Part shown: in pieces, positions 1 to 7,569 of the stretch | How the letters are laid out: each line of letters starts with the position of its first letter | How positions within the stretch are numbered: the first letter of the stretch is position 1 | NCBI GenBank assembly: GCA_002495185.1 | Contig: DAEB01000050.1 | Location: 90,008-111,409 of the forward strand | Source of the DNA: Thermoplasmata archaeon UBA184 | GTDB lineage: Archaea > Thermoplasmatota > Thermoplasmata > Lutacidiplasmatales > UBA184 | Length of the DNA: 21,402 nucleotides | Direction: 5' to 3' | Program-made: the position numbers and the translations under genes | The notes under the pieces: model-generated | Told to the model about the DNA's origin: nothing | The model's input: only the letters and a program-made list of their open reading frames with translations | Database searches by the model: none

Positions 1-335
1 TCGAACGCCTCCCCGATCACCTTCGAGATCTCCTGGGACCGACGGTCGAGACCGGGCCGCTTGCGTTCGTCCACCGCGAAGGCGGCCATGTTGTACTTGC
101 ATTGGATGACGGCCTTGTTGTTCTGCTGAAGGTGGCGCGGGTGGACCTCGCGGGGTCCGTAGACCGCCGCCATCACCTTGTTCGCCCCCCACTCCACGAA
201 CGCCGAGCCGTCGGCGTTGTGAAGCGAGCCGACCTGGATCTTGATCGGTCGAAGTTCGTCCAGCTTGCGTCCGTCGATCCGGAGTCCCTCAGGACTCAAC
301 AGCTCGGGGACCTCTTTCGCTCCTACGTTTCCCAT
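1..335 (-). CDS. rrp41: Exosome complex catalytic subunit Rrp41 (partial, 3' end outside window)
   Basis: This is the N-terminal 111 codons of the RNase PH-fold subunit which, with Rrp42, forms the hexameric phosphorolytic ring of the archaeal exosome, the 3'-to-5' RNA degradation and tailing machine of the cytoplasm. The ATG at 335 opens MGNVGAKEVPELL, followed by LRIDGRKLDELRPI (typical Rrp41 opening), GSAFVEWGANKVMAAVYGP and an R-rich stretch ending in RRSQEISKVIGEAF. All of these fit the first part of an RNase PH domain. An AAGGAG Shine-Dalgarno-like stretch lies a few bases before the ATG and supports this start. It sits 40 nt downstream of rrp4, as expected in the exosome superoperon. 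The reading frame runs off the left edge, so the catalytic C-terminal part is not visible; rrp42 is expected next by gene-order precedent only. Confidence 0.95.
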   Translation of the reverse strand, partial: MGNVGAKEVPELLSPEGLRIDGRKLDELRPIKIQVGSLHNADGSAFVEWGANKVMAAVYGPREVHPRHLQQNNKAVIQCKYNMAAFAVDERKRPGLDRRSQEISKVIGEAF

Positions 336-375
336 GGTTGTTCTCCTTGGAGATGGATGATGGCGCGCCCTCCCC

Positions 376-1245
376 TCACGGCGAGTCGGCGCCCTCCCGG
401 TCGGATGAGTCGTCTTCGGCCTCGATCGCCTCTTCGTCCGGTTCGGCAGATTCGAGCCGGCGGGGCGGGGCGTCTCGGTGGGCGTGTTCGGCGGGAGGAA
501 GCTCCGGACCGTGAAGGCCGGTGGGGGTCGTGGCGAGGAGGTAGCTCTCGACGCGTTCGGTGAGGCCCGAGCGCTGTGCGTTCTCCTCGATGATCCGAAG
601 GACCTCCCGGACGCGAAGGATGGCCTCGGGAGAGCCGCCGACCCAGACTCGGCCGTTCTGGCCGACCACGACCTCGGCGTCCGTGTGACGTCGGATGGTC
701 GCGAGCATCGAGCCGTTGCGGCCCACGACGCGCGGAACTCGCGCGGGGGAGATCCGGACGATGGTGCCCCCGTCCAGCTTTCCGAGCCCTTCACCGTTCA
801 TCGTGACCCCGATGCGGCCGGTCGCGTCCAAGCTCTCGACCTGGACGATGACCGCGTCGCCGACCCGGAGGAAGCGGTCGGTCTCCCCGACCTCGACTTT
901 CCACGGGGTTCCGGTCATGTGGAGCGGGGCCCAGCGCGGCGCCCCGATGTCGAGGAGCCAGAAGGTCCCCTGGACGTCCGTGACGGTCCCGAGGACGACG
1001 TCGTGGGGCTTCGGGATGTACCGGCCCGAGAGAGGCACGACGGAGACGACCGGGCCGCGCTCGGAGAGAAGACCGAGCACGCTCGCGTAGACTTTCCCAC
1101 CGGTTCGGTACGTTCCGGGCCCGGGCTTCAACCCATGGGCGCGGATCTCTTCGCCGGGAAGAACTAGTGTCCTCTCCCCGGAGGGAGACGAGGGATGACC
1201 CTCGTGGCCACGACTTCGGTGGCCCGGACGATGACCTCGGGACAT
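376..1245 (-). CDS. rrp4: Exosome RNA-binding cap subunit Rrp4
   Basis: Rrp4 is a cap subunit that binds RNA and feeds it into the Rrp41/Rrp42 ring. The 289-aa product has the expected order: an N-terminal domain starting TLVLPGEEI with GPGTYRTGGKVYASVLG (about residues 26-60), an S1 domain (about 75-145), and a KH domain with VPRVVGRNGSM and a following helix-rich part (about 170-235). Beyond the core it has an Arg/His/Ser-rich N-terminal extension of about 24 residues and a C-terminal tail of about 50 residues. The tail begins Pro/His/Arg-rich and ends strongly acidic (DEEAIEAEDD). It lies 36 nt downstream of the SBDS gene and 40 nt upstream of rrp41. No clear Shine-Dalgarno precedes the ATG at 1245, so the exact start is uncertain, but no alternative is better supported. 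Confidence 0.95.
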   Translation of the reverse strand: MSRGHRPGHRSRGHEGHPSSPSGERTLVLPGEEIRAHGLKPGPGTYRTGGKVYASVLGLLSERGPVVSVVPLSGRYIPKPHDVVLGTVTDVQGTFWLLDIGAPRWAPLHMTGTPWKVEVGETDRFLRVGDAVIVQVESLDATGRIGVTMNGEGLGKLDGGTIVRISPARVPRVVGRNGSMLATIRRHTDAEVVVGQNGRVWVGGSPEAILRVREVLRIIEENAQRSGLTERVESYLLATTPTGLHGPELPPAEHAHRDAPPRRLESAEPDEEAIEAEDDSSDREGADSP

Positions 1246-1281
1246 TTTTCGTGCTGCACCGGGCCGCTCGACCGGAGTGCC

Positions 1282-1977
1282 CTATTTAACCAAAGCGGTC
1301 TCGATGGCGCCCTTCGTACGGGCGCTGAGCTTCTCGTAGAGCTCGGTTTGCATCCCGGCGGGGATTTCGACGACCCCGGCCCAGCTTCCGTCCGAAAGCC
1401 AGTTCTCCTCGAGGAGTCGGCCGAGCCCCTTCACCTCCCCGATGACGCGGGGGTAGAACTGGGCAGGGATCTTGATCCGGACCTTGACGACGTCGAGGCG
1501 GATCGGAATCAGAGGTCGCAGCTTCGCGAGCACCTCCTGGACCTGCTCATCGACCGGGCGGAACGGGTCGACGTGCACCTTCGCTTCGTTCATCGCCGCT
1601 TCGATGCGGGCGGGGGGATGGGGCGCCCCCGTCTGGGGGTTCATCGCGTTCCGGGCGATCGTTGCGACGATCTGCTGGTGCTTCGCCGCCTGGAGTCGAT
1701 GGCGCTGCTCGGTGGTGACCTGGACCTCCCCTTTCTGGATGATGATCCGGGCGATCTCGGCGAGGTTGCGGGTGTGGAACGTCTTCTCGAGGTGCTCCTC
1801 GGAGATCTTGTCGCCCTTCTTCGCGTCCTTGAACACCTGGTCGAGCGCGAGCTTGTCGGTGAGGTCGACCTTCTTCCCGTCCTTCAGGTCCTGGACCGCC
1901 TGAGGGTCGACTAGGACCTCGAACCGCGACCCCTGGGTATCCCACCGGGCGATGACCGCGTCCTCGACCTTCACCAT
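1282..1977 (-). CDS. SBDS-family ribosome maturation factor
   Basis: This is the archaeal orthologue of SBDS/Sdo1, which acts on the large ribosomal subunit; in eukaryotes it works with EFL1 to release eIF6. The 231-aa length is the usual size for archaeal SBDS. The N-terminal FYSH domain is visible: it starts MVKVEDAVIARW, then RFEVLVDPQAV, and DKLALDQVFKDAKKGDKIS at about residues 40-60. Next comes the helical middle domain with TEQRHRLQAAKHQQIV and HPPARIEAAMNEAKV. The C-terminal ferredoxin-like domain carries RLDVVKVRIKIPAQFYPRVIG. It is 24 nt downstream of psmA and 36 nt upstream of rrp4, which is the family's conserved location and links ribosome maturation with RNA turnover. The ATG at 1977 gives the family's standard N-terminus. 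Confidence 0.96.
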   Translation of the reverse strand: MVKVEDAVIARWDTQGSRFEVLVDPQAVQDLKDGKKVDLTDKLALDQVFKDAKKGDKISEEHLEKTFHTRNLAEIARIIIQKGEVQVTTEQRHRLQAAKHQQIVATIARNAMNPQTGAPHPPARIEAAMNEAKVHVDPFRPVDEQVQEVLAKLRPLIPIRLDVVKVRIKIPAQFYPRVIGEVKGLGRLLEENWLSDGSWAGVVEIPAGMQTELYEKLSARTKGAIETALVK

Positions 1978-2001
1978 AACCGGTGCGTGGGGTCGGTCGG
2001 T

Positions 2002-2757
2002 CTACGCGCGACCGGACCGGGGGGACCCACCAACAGGGGGAAGGCGTTGCACGTACTTCTGTATCTCCTCGGAGGGCAGCCGCACCATCCCGTCGCCGAC
2101 CTGGACCGAGCAGACCTCGACCTGGGAGAGGTTCCCTCCCTCCTCGAGTCCCGCCCGCAGTCCCTCGAGCGCGAGAAGGATCGCGGAGTCGCGGTCCATC
2201 CCGGAGCGGTACTTCTGCTCGAAGAGGTCCATCACCGGGCCCTTGTTGCCGCCGGTGCTCGCGGCCCGGAAGCTCGTGAGCGAGCCGGAGGGTTCGGTCT
2301 CGAACAGGTGGACTCCTCCATCGTCGTACCCTCCGACGAGCAGGGCGGTGCCGAACGGTCGGACGCCGCCGAACTGGGTGTACTGCTGCTTGTAATCGCA
2401 GATCCGGCGCACCAGGAGCTCGACCGACATCGGTTCGGCGTACGTGACGCGGTTGATCTGTGCGGAGAGCCGAGCGTAGTCGACCAGCACGCGGGCGTCC
2501 GCGACGAGCCCCGCCGTCGCGCAGGCGATGTTCTCGTCGATCTGGTGGATCTTCTCGAGGCTCGCGGCCTCGGCGAGCTTCGGGTTCGGAATCCGGCGGT
2601 CGGCGATGAGCACCACCCCGTCCGAGTAGACGACCCCCGCGGTGGTCGCTCCCCGCCGCACGGCTTCCCTCGCGTACTCGACCTGGAACAGCCGGCCGTC
2701 GGGGGAGAAGACCGTGATCGCCCGGTCGTAGGCCATCTGGCCGGGTTGCATCTCCAT
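2002..2757 (-). CDS. psmA: 20S proteasome alpha subunit
   Basis: This subunit forms the outer heptameric rings of the 20S proteasome, which gate substrate entry and dock AAA unfoldases in the cytoplasm. The 251-aa product opens MEMQPGQMAYDRAITVF and continues FSPDGRLFQVEYAREAV, the hallmark alpha-type N-terminal gate and H0 helix; the body is a full Ntn-hydrolase fold. Lys69 in SLEKIHQID matches the position of the conserved pocket lysine that binds the C-terminal HbYX motif of proteasomal ATPases. GLVADARVLVDYAR and GGVRPFGTALLVGGYDD are further family blocks. There is no beta-type propeptide or catalytic Thr, so it is not a beta subunit. The C-terminus has a short Pro/Gly/Arg tail. Two ATGs (2757 and 2751) are possible starts; the first lies 34 nt from a TATA box and is chosen. 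Confidence 0.97.
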   Translation of the reverse strand: MEMQPGQMAYDRAITVFSPDGRLFQVEYAREAVRRGATTAGVVYSDGVVLIADRRIPNPKLAEAASLEKIHQIDENIACATAGLVADARVLVDYARLSAQINRVTYAEPMSVELLVRRICDYKQQYTQFGGVRPFGTALLVGGYDDGGVHLFETEPSGSLTSFRAASTGGNKGPVMDLFEQKYRSGMDRDSAILLALEGLRAGLEEGGNLSQVEVCSVQVGDGMVRLPSEEIQKYVQRLPPVGGSPRSGRA

Positions 2758-2790
2758 CGTGAGCGCCTCGCCCGGGCACTGAGGTCCCCC

Positions 2791-2796
2791 TTATAA
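2791..2796 (-). promoter_or_regulatory. TATA box of the psmA-SBDS-rrp4-rrp41 operon
   Basis: On the minus strand the sequence reads TTATAA in a very G+C-rich background, centred about 37 nt before the psmA ATG. With the usual archaeal spacing of about 25 nt from TATA to transcription start, the mRNA would begin near 2768, giving a leader of about ten bases. This is motif and spacing evidence only. Confidence 0.6.
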
Positions 2797-2865
2797 CGAG
2801 CGCGCGCGGAGTAACTCTTCCGTGAGCCGGTTACGTCGGACCCGTCGCCCCGCGAGAGCCGTTCG

Positions 2866-5031
2866 ATGCCGCCCGACAACCGTAAGAGGCGCTCGCGGCC
2901 GTCCGTCCTCGTGAACCCACCCTCCGGGCCCGGTCCGCTGCGCGCGGGAGGCTGGCGCCTTTCGGACCGAAGCTCCTCCTACCTCCGGGGCGCGGCGGAG
3001 CAGCCGATCGAGTGGTTTCCCTGGGGACCCGAACCGTTCGAGCTCGCCCGGCGGACAGCCCGACCGATCCTCCTCGACATCGGCGCTTCGTGGTGCCATT
3101 GGTGCCATGTGATGGACGAGGGGACGTACTCGGACCCCGAGGTGGCTCGCCTCCTCGGCCAGCATTTCGTGGCCGTCAAGGTCGACCGGGACGAGCACCC
3201 CGAGGTCGACCGCCGCTTCCAGCGACAGGTCGGCGCTCTGACGGGGGAGGGAGGCTGGCCGCTGACGGCCTTCCTCCTGCCCGACGGGAAGGTGTTCCTC
3301 GGAGGGACCTACTTCCCACCGGCCGATGGCCATGGGAGACCCGGGTTCCGTCGAGTCCTCTCCGAGGTCGCCCGGATATGGTCCGACGAACCCGAGAGGG
3401 TGCAGCAGAACGCCGCCGCCATCCAGGGCGCCCTCGCACGGATGCGATCGGTTCGCTCCGCGGTCGACGTGGCGCTCGACTCGTTCGCCTCCCGCGTCGT
3501 CGGGGAGGTCGGGTCGAGCTTCGACCCCGCGAACGGGGGGTTCGGGACGGCTCCCAAGTTCCCGCATCCGACCGCGGTCTCGCTGCTTCTCTGGGACGAG
3601 TTCCAGAATCGAAACGCCGAGAGCGGCGAGCGAGCCCGGGAGACCCTTGCGCGGATGGCCGATGGAGGGATGTTCGACCAGGTCGGAGGAGGGTTCCATC
3701 GATACTCCGTGGACGGGGGCTGGCACATCCCTCACTTCGAGAAGATGGGGGTCGACAACGCAGCGCTTCTCTCGGCCTACACCGAGGGGGCGGCGCGCTT
3801 CCACGACTCCCGGTTCGAGGACGTGGTCCGGTCGACCATCGACTGGGTACGCTCGGTCCTCGCCGACCCCCGCGGGGGCTTCGGCGCGAGCCAGGATGCC
3901 GACAACGCCCCGGGCGATGACGGAGGGTACTTCACCTGGACCCGCGCCGAGCTCAAGGAGGCGCTCGACGCCGACGAGTTCCGGTTCGTGAGCCGGTTCT
4001 TCGGCGTCGGCACCGACGGCCGGATGCCGCACGACCCCGACCGCAACGTCCTCTTTCGTCTGCTCTCCCTCGCCGAAGCGGCGGAAGGGCTCTACGCCCC
4101 CGAGCGCGCCGGCCGGGCGCTGGACCGCGCGCTCGACAAGCTCCGGGCCGTCCGCGCCCGGAGGCCGACCCCGGCGGTCGACCGAGCGGTGTACTCCGAC
4201 ATCAACGGAAGGTTCATCGCATCGATCGCACGGGCCGGCTCGTTCCTCGGCGATGAGACCGTCGTCGCAGACGCCCGGCGGGCGGCGGACCGGATCCTGG
4301 CGGAGGCGTACCAGCCGGGACGAGGCGTCGCGCACCGGGTCGACGGAGGCTCCTCCAAGGGGTTCGGGCTCCTCGAGGACCAGGTCGCGGTCGCCTCGGG
4401 TCTTCTGGAGCTCGCGGGGACGTTGGCCGAGCCGAAGTACCTCGCGGTCGCCGGGAGCCTCCTCGAGCTCATCGACGCGGAGTTCCGAGGGGAGGGGGGC
4501 CTTCTCCGGGACCTCTCGCCCCGCCTCTACGACGGACCGGATGTCGCCGGCGTGTCCGAGCCATCGTATCCTCTCGAGGACAGCCCCCACCTCTCGGCGA
4601 ACGCCTCGGCCGCGACCACCTTCCTGCGGCTCGCGTCGCTCACGCACGACGATCGGTGGCGGGAGAAGGCGGAAGGGATTCTCGCGAGCGCGGTCCGGCG
4701 GGTGGGAGATTCGGGCCTCTTCGCCGCCGGCTCCGCGCTCGCGGTCGGTCTCCTCACGACGGCCCCTGTGACGGTCGTCGTGGAAGGGGAGGGCCCGCGC
4801 GCGGCGGCGCTCCTCCGAACGGCCCGGCGCGCATGGCACCCCAACGTGTGGGTCTTTTCGGGGCATCCGCCCCCACCCTTCTCGCTCCCCGCGGGTCTCG
4901 AAGGGGTCGGGTCGACGACCGAACCCCGGGCGCTCGTCTGTTCCGGTACCTCGTGCGCGCCCCCGGTCAGCGAGCCGGCCGCGCTCGGCCGCCTCCTTGC
5001 CTCGGGCGGTCGTCCGTCGGACGCACCGTGA
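2866..5031 (+). CDS. YyaL/DUF255 family protein: thioredoxin-like domain plus alpha/alpha toroid domain
   Basis: A 721-aa member of the widely distributed YyaL (spermatogenesis-associated protein 20-like) family, whose biochemical role is not settled. The N-terminal domain (about residues 30-190) is thioredoxin-like. It has a CxxC in ASWCHWCHVM (Cys77 and Cys80), then VKVDRDEHPEVD and GGWPLTAFLLPDG, all typical of the family. The rest resembles a six-hairpin glycosidase-like toroid, with WHIPHFEKM (His290 region) and GGFGASQDADN as family signatures. Near the C-terminus VCSGTSCAPPV gives a second Cys pair. No signal peptide or membrane segment is evident, so a cytoplasmic location is inferred. 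An approximately 25-residue basic/Pro-rich N-terminal extension precedes the domain, and the true start could lie slightly downstream. It diverges from psmA (108-nt gap) and its 3' end overlaps the opposing phosphoesterase gene. Confidence 0.9.
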   Translation: MPPDNRKRRSRPSVLVNPPSGPGPLRAGGWRLSDRSSSYLRGAAEQPIEWFPWGPEPFELARRTARPILLDIGASWCHWCHVMDEGTYSDPEVARLLGQHFVAVKVDRDEHPEVDRRFQRQVGALTGEGGWPLTAFLLPDGKVFLGGTYFPPADGHGRPGFRRVLSEVARIWSDEPERVQQNAAAIQGALARMRSVRSAVDVALDSFASRVVGEVGSSFDPANGGFGTAPKFPHPTAVSLLLWDEFQNRNAESGERARETLARMADGGMFDQVGGGFHRYSVDGGWHIPHFEKMGVDNAALLSAYTEGAARFHDSRFEDVVRSTIDWVRSVLADPRGGFGASQDADNAPGDDGGYFTWTRAELKEALDADEFRFVSRFFGVGTDGRMPHDPDRNVLFRLLSLAEAAEGLYAPERAGRALDRALDKLRAVRARRPTPAVDRAVYSDINGRFIASIARAGSFLGDETVVADARRAADRILAEAYQPGRGVAHRVDGGSSKGFGLLEDQVAVASGLLELAGTLAEPKYLAVAGSLLELIDAEFRGEGGLLRDLSPRLYDGPDVAGVSEPSYPLEDSPHLSANASAATTFLRLASLTHDDRWREKAEGILASAVRRVGDSGLFAAGSALAVGLLTTAPVTVVVEGEGPRAAALLRTARRAWHPNVWVFSGHPPPPFSLPAGLEGVGSTTEPRALVCSGTSCAPPVSEPAALGRLLASGGRPSDAP

Positions 5032-5866
5032 GCACGCCTAGGTCCGTCCCGTCGAGAAGGTAGGCGCGTGCGACACCGAGCGTGAGGAACCGCTGGTAGA
5101 GGAACGACCTCCCCCGGGCCGGCTCCTCCCGATTGAGCGACTCGGTGCCGGCGATCGGGTTGAACGCCGGGAGGACGACGATCTCGCGAGCCCTCGGCTC
5201 CGCGTGGATGCGGCGGCGCCTCTTCGCCTTCGGGGGAGGCGGGCGCGCGACGCGGACCCAGCATCGGCGCTTTCCCTCCGGGTCGCCCGCGGTCGGTGCG
5301 AGACGATAGCCCGGGTGAAGGTGCCCCGCGACGAGCCGCGGGGCCCGGAGGACCGCGTTCGACGGCCAGCGATGACCGTGGAACACTCCGACATCACCCC
5401 GCACGACCCCGGTCGAAGGATGAACCGCGACCTCTCTCGGAAGATACCGGACGATCCCGACGTCGTGGTTCCCGAGAACGACCTCCGCCTCCAGCCCCTC
5501 GCGGAGGATCTCCGAGAAGAAATCGAAGACGACGGGTCGGAGCGAGGGGGGCGTGCCGACGATCGGGTGCTTCACGTCCCCCGCGACGAGCACGCTCTTC
5601 GAGCGGGTCGAGCGCGCGAGCCCAATGAGCTCGGTCACGAGTCGGTCGGCCGAAGCCTCGGGAGGTCCGAGCGGACGCTCGGGGGTGCTCCCGAGACCGA
5701 GATGCACGTCCGAGACGATGAGCGTTCTCGGGGTCGTGGGCCCGGTCGGGTCGACCACCAACGCGGGTGCGTCCGGGACCGGCCGAAGCGGGCTCTCCAC
5801 GGTCCCGCTAGCCGAAGCGGGGGAAGACCGTTCCCGGTCGAGCCCAAACCATCTCTCCGAGAGCAT
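4967..5866 (-). CDS. ICC-like metallophosphoesterase (COG1407 type)
   Basis: A calcineurin-like dinuclear-metal phosphoesterase of the archaeal ICC-like group; its substrate is unknown. All five metal/phosphate motifs are visible: SDVHLG (Asp53, His55), VAGDVKH (Asp97), LGNHD (132-135), FHGH (163-165) and AGHLHPG (181-184). The VVLPAFNPIAGTESLNRE block near the C-terminus is typical of COG1407 proteins. A basic Lys/Arg stretch precedes that block. The last residues are a low-complexity Arg/Gly/Pro tail encoded antisense to the end of the YyaL-family gene (65-bp overlap). The first 46 residues before TLIVSDVH are unconserved, and the TATA-like element upstream lies only about 16 nt from the ATG, so a downstream GTG at 5800 (277 aa) is a real alternative start. 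Confidence 0.88.
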   Translation of the reverse strand: MLSERWFGLDRERSSPASASGTVESPLRPVPDAPALVVDPTGPTTPRTLIVSDVHLGLGSTPERPLGPPEASADRLVTELIGLARSTRSKSVLVAGDVKHPIVGTPPSLRPVVFDFFSEILREGLEAEVVLGNHDVGIVRYLPREVAVHPSTGVVRGDVGVFHGHRWPSNAVLRAPRLVAGHLHPGYRLAPTAGDPEGKRRCWVRVARPPPPKAKRRRRIHAEPRAREIVVLPAFNPIAGTESLNREEPARGRSFLYQRFLTLGVARAYLLDGTDLGVLTVRPTDDRPRQGGGRARPAR

Positions 5867-5878
5867 CGACCGTCCGCA

Positions 5879-5886
5879 TTTATATA
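5879..5886 (+). promoter_or_regulatory. TATA box of the HTH-regulator operon (possibly bidirectional)
   Basis: TTTATATA is a strong match to the archaeal TATA consensus and forms the most AT-rich island in the window. Transcription on the plus strand would start near 5908-5910, just before the ATG at 5915. Read on the other strand it is TATATAAA, so it could also drive the divergent phosphoesterase gene, but then that gene's annotated ATG at 5866 would lie upstream of the predicted transcript start. Confidence 0.7.
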
Positions 5887-5914
5887 TGAGAGGTAATTGG
5901 TTTATGAGGAGAAA

Positions 5915-6913
5915 ATGGCCGCGCAGTCACCCCGGGAACGGTCGATCGAGCAGATCCGCTCGCTCCTCGAGCGGGCCGGGTTCTACGTGGCGGACACCCA
6001 CGCGATCCGTCCGACGAGCTTCGACCTCGCGGCCCGTCGCGATGCCACCCTCCTCCTCGTCAAGGTGCTGAAGAACATCGATGCGCTCGACTCGGAAGAA
6101 GCCGCTCGGCTGCGCGAGCTCGGCGACCTCTTCCCCGCCATCACCGTCGTGATCGGCCAGACCTCCGGCGCGTCGGAGCTCGACCCGGGGGTCGTCTATA
6201 CGCGCTACGGCGTTCCGATCATCAACGAGGAGACCCTGGAAGAGTATCTCGAGAAGGCGCTCCCTCCGTTCCTCTACGCGAGCCCCGGCGGGACGTTCGC
6301 CCAGGTGGATGGACAGCGGCTCCGCGAGCTTCGGGACGAGCGGAGCCTCTCCCTCGGGACGCTCGCAAGCATCGCGGGAGTCTCCCGCCGGGCGATCCAG
6401 CTCTACGAAGAGGGCGCCGGGGCCGAGGCGCTGGTCGTGGAGCGGATCGAGACGTTCCTCGGAGAGACGATCGTCCGCCCGATCGCGCTGTTCGACTGGT
6501 CGGTCCACGTTCGCAAGGGGGCGCGCGAAGGAACGCCCGAGGAAAAGGAGGCAACGCCGCCGGCCAGCCGACCTCAGCCCCGTACCGGGGATGCCTTCCG
6601 GGACGGCGTCGTCCGGCAGCTGGACGGGATGGGGCTCGAGGTGACGGTCACGGTACGGGCGCCGTTCGACGCGCTCGCGCGAACGCCGGATGTGCTTTTG
6701 GCGGCCGCCGGGAGCCTGCGGACCGCTCTCCACCGGGCCGAGGTCCTCCACGGGCTCGCCCGCGTCGCCGAGGGCCACGCTCTGTTCGTCGTGCCCGACC
6801 CCGTCCCCCGCCCCTCGTACGCCGGCCTCCCGATCCTGACGATCAGCGAGCTCCGCCGGCATCGCGACCCGGACGAGCTCCTCGAGGAGATCACCGAGCG
6901 GGAAGGCCCGTGA
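5915..6913 (+). CDS. Archaeal HTH-type transcriptional regulator (Cro/C1-type HTH)
   Basis: A 332-aa protein of the conserved archaeal 'putative HTH-type transcriptional regulatory protein' family; its target genes are unknown. The central part, about residues 132-185, is a clear XRE-like HTH: LRELRDERSLSLGTLASIAG followed by VSRRAIQLYEEG. The N-terminal domain (about 10-118) contains FDLAARRD and LLLVKVLKN, reminiscent of a degenerate PD-(D/E)XK nuclease fold. The C-terminal domain (about 227-325) shows a similar pattern (PFDALARTPDVLL, GLPILTISEL), suggesting an internal duplication around the HTH. The ATG at 5915 is preferred to an in-frame TTG at 5897: it is preceded by GAGGAG and lies just after the transcription start predicted from the TATA box. 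It overlaps the next gene by 4 nt. Confidence 0.88.
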   Translation: MAAQSPRERSIEQIRSLLERAGFYVADTHAIRPTSFDLAARRDATLLLVKVLKNIDALDSEEAARLRELGDLFPAITVVIGQTSGASELDPGVVYTRYGVPIINEETLEEYLEKALPPFLYASPGGTFAQVDGQRLRELRDERSLSLGTLASIAGVSRRAIQLYEEGAGAEALVVERIETFLGETIVRPIALFDWSVHVRKGAREGTPEEKEATPPASRPQPRTGDAFRDGVVRQLDGMGLEVTVTVRAPFDALARTPDVLLAAAGSLRTALHRAEVLHGLARVAEGHALFVVPDPVPRPSYAGLPILTISELRRHRDPDELLEEITEREGP

Positions 6914-7557
6914 TCACCGCGCGGCTGGAGCACGTACCCGGACTCCTGCTTCTCGCGCCGGTCCGCGGGCTCGCATCGGAGGCGACCCAGCTCGTCGCAG
7001 CGCTGGAAGACTACCGTCCGGCGAGGGTGGGGCTCGGGGTGTCCAGCGGAGAGCTCGCGAGCCTTCGGGACTTCTTCGTGGTCGCCGACGCGGAGCCGGT
7101 CGTCCCGCTCACATCGAACGAGTCGAGCGAGGTGTGGGGGCTCGTCCGATTCGGAGAGGTCCGGGTCCCGAACCCGTCATTCGTCGAGGTCCTACGGTGG
7201 GCCGCTCCTCGCGGCGTCCCCGTCGAGGCGATCGACCCGGACGACGACCATACGGCGGCGTTGTTCGCGGAGCACATCGGCTACCTCGAGCTCGTGCGGC
7301 GGACCGTTCGAGAGCGCCGAGTCTCCCGCAACCCGCCGACCCCGTCCTCGCCGGACGAGTTCGCGCTCGAATGGGACCGGCAGATCGCCTCGGGGCGCGG
7401 CTCGCGAAACTACGCGGACGCCCGGGACGAGTTCCTCGCGCGCCGGATCCCCCTGCTCACGAGCGACGGACAACGCGTGGCGGTGGTCGTCGACCGGGAG
7501 CGGTTCGATTCGGTCCGGGCGCTCTTGAACCCGGGCTCGTCCGGGACGATCGCCTGA
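6910..7557 (+). CDS. Conserved hypothetical protein, possible degenerate TraB-like protein
   Basis: A 215-aa product starting at a GTG that overlaps the stop codon of the HTH regulator gene (GTGA), so the two are probably translationally coupled. I do not recognise it with certainty. Its layout resembles the TraB/PrgY family: an N-terminal strand followed by LVAALEDYRPARVGLGVSSG, a middle AAPRGVPVEAIDPDDDHTAA similar to the LIDRDI/T region of TraB, and a late YADARDEFLARRIPLL followed by GQRVAVVVDRERFDSV. The residues normally found in the GTxH and GAGH motifs of TraB are absent (APVRG and VVDRE here). If related, it has probably lost any catalytic function. No signal peptide or transmembrane helix is seen. 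Alternative: an unrelated Rossmann-like protein private to this lineage. Confidence 0.7.
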   Translation: MITARLEHVPGLLLLAPVRGLASEATQLVAALEDYRPARVGLGVSSGELASLRDFFVVADAEPVVPLTSNESSEVWGLVRFGEVRVPNPSFVEVLRWAAPRGVPVEAIDPDDDHTAALFAEHIGYLELVRRTVRERRVSRNPPTPSSPDEFALEWDRQIASGRGSRNYADARDEFLARRIPLLTSDGQRVAVVVDRERFDSVRALLNPGSSGTIA

Positions 7558-7569
7558 GCGGCGCGACGG

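Noticed and set aside
1244..1250. Run of T as a possible archaeal terminator
   Set aside because: A single short run located at the rrp4 start within an operon transcribed from the other strand; no nearby plus-strand gene ends there.
2791..4866. 691-codon minus-strand open frame
   Set aside because: It is exactly antisense to the YyaL-family gene, which has clear domain motifs; the frame has none and is Arg/Glu/Gly/Pro-rich.
5897..5914. TTG start for the HTH regulator
   Set aside because: It would lie upstream of the transcription start predicted from the TATA box; the ATG at 5915 has a good Shine-Dalgarno and needs no rare start.
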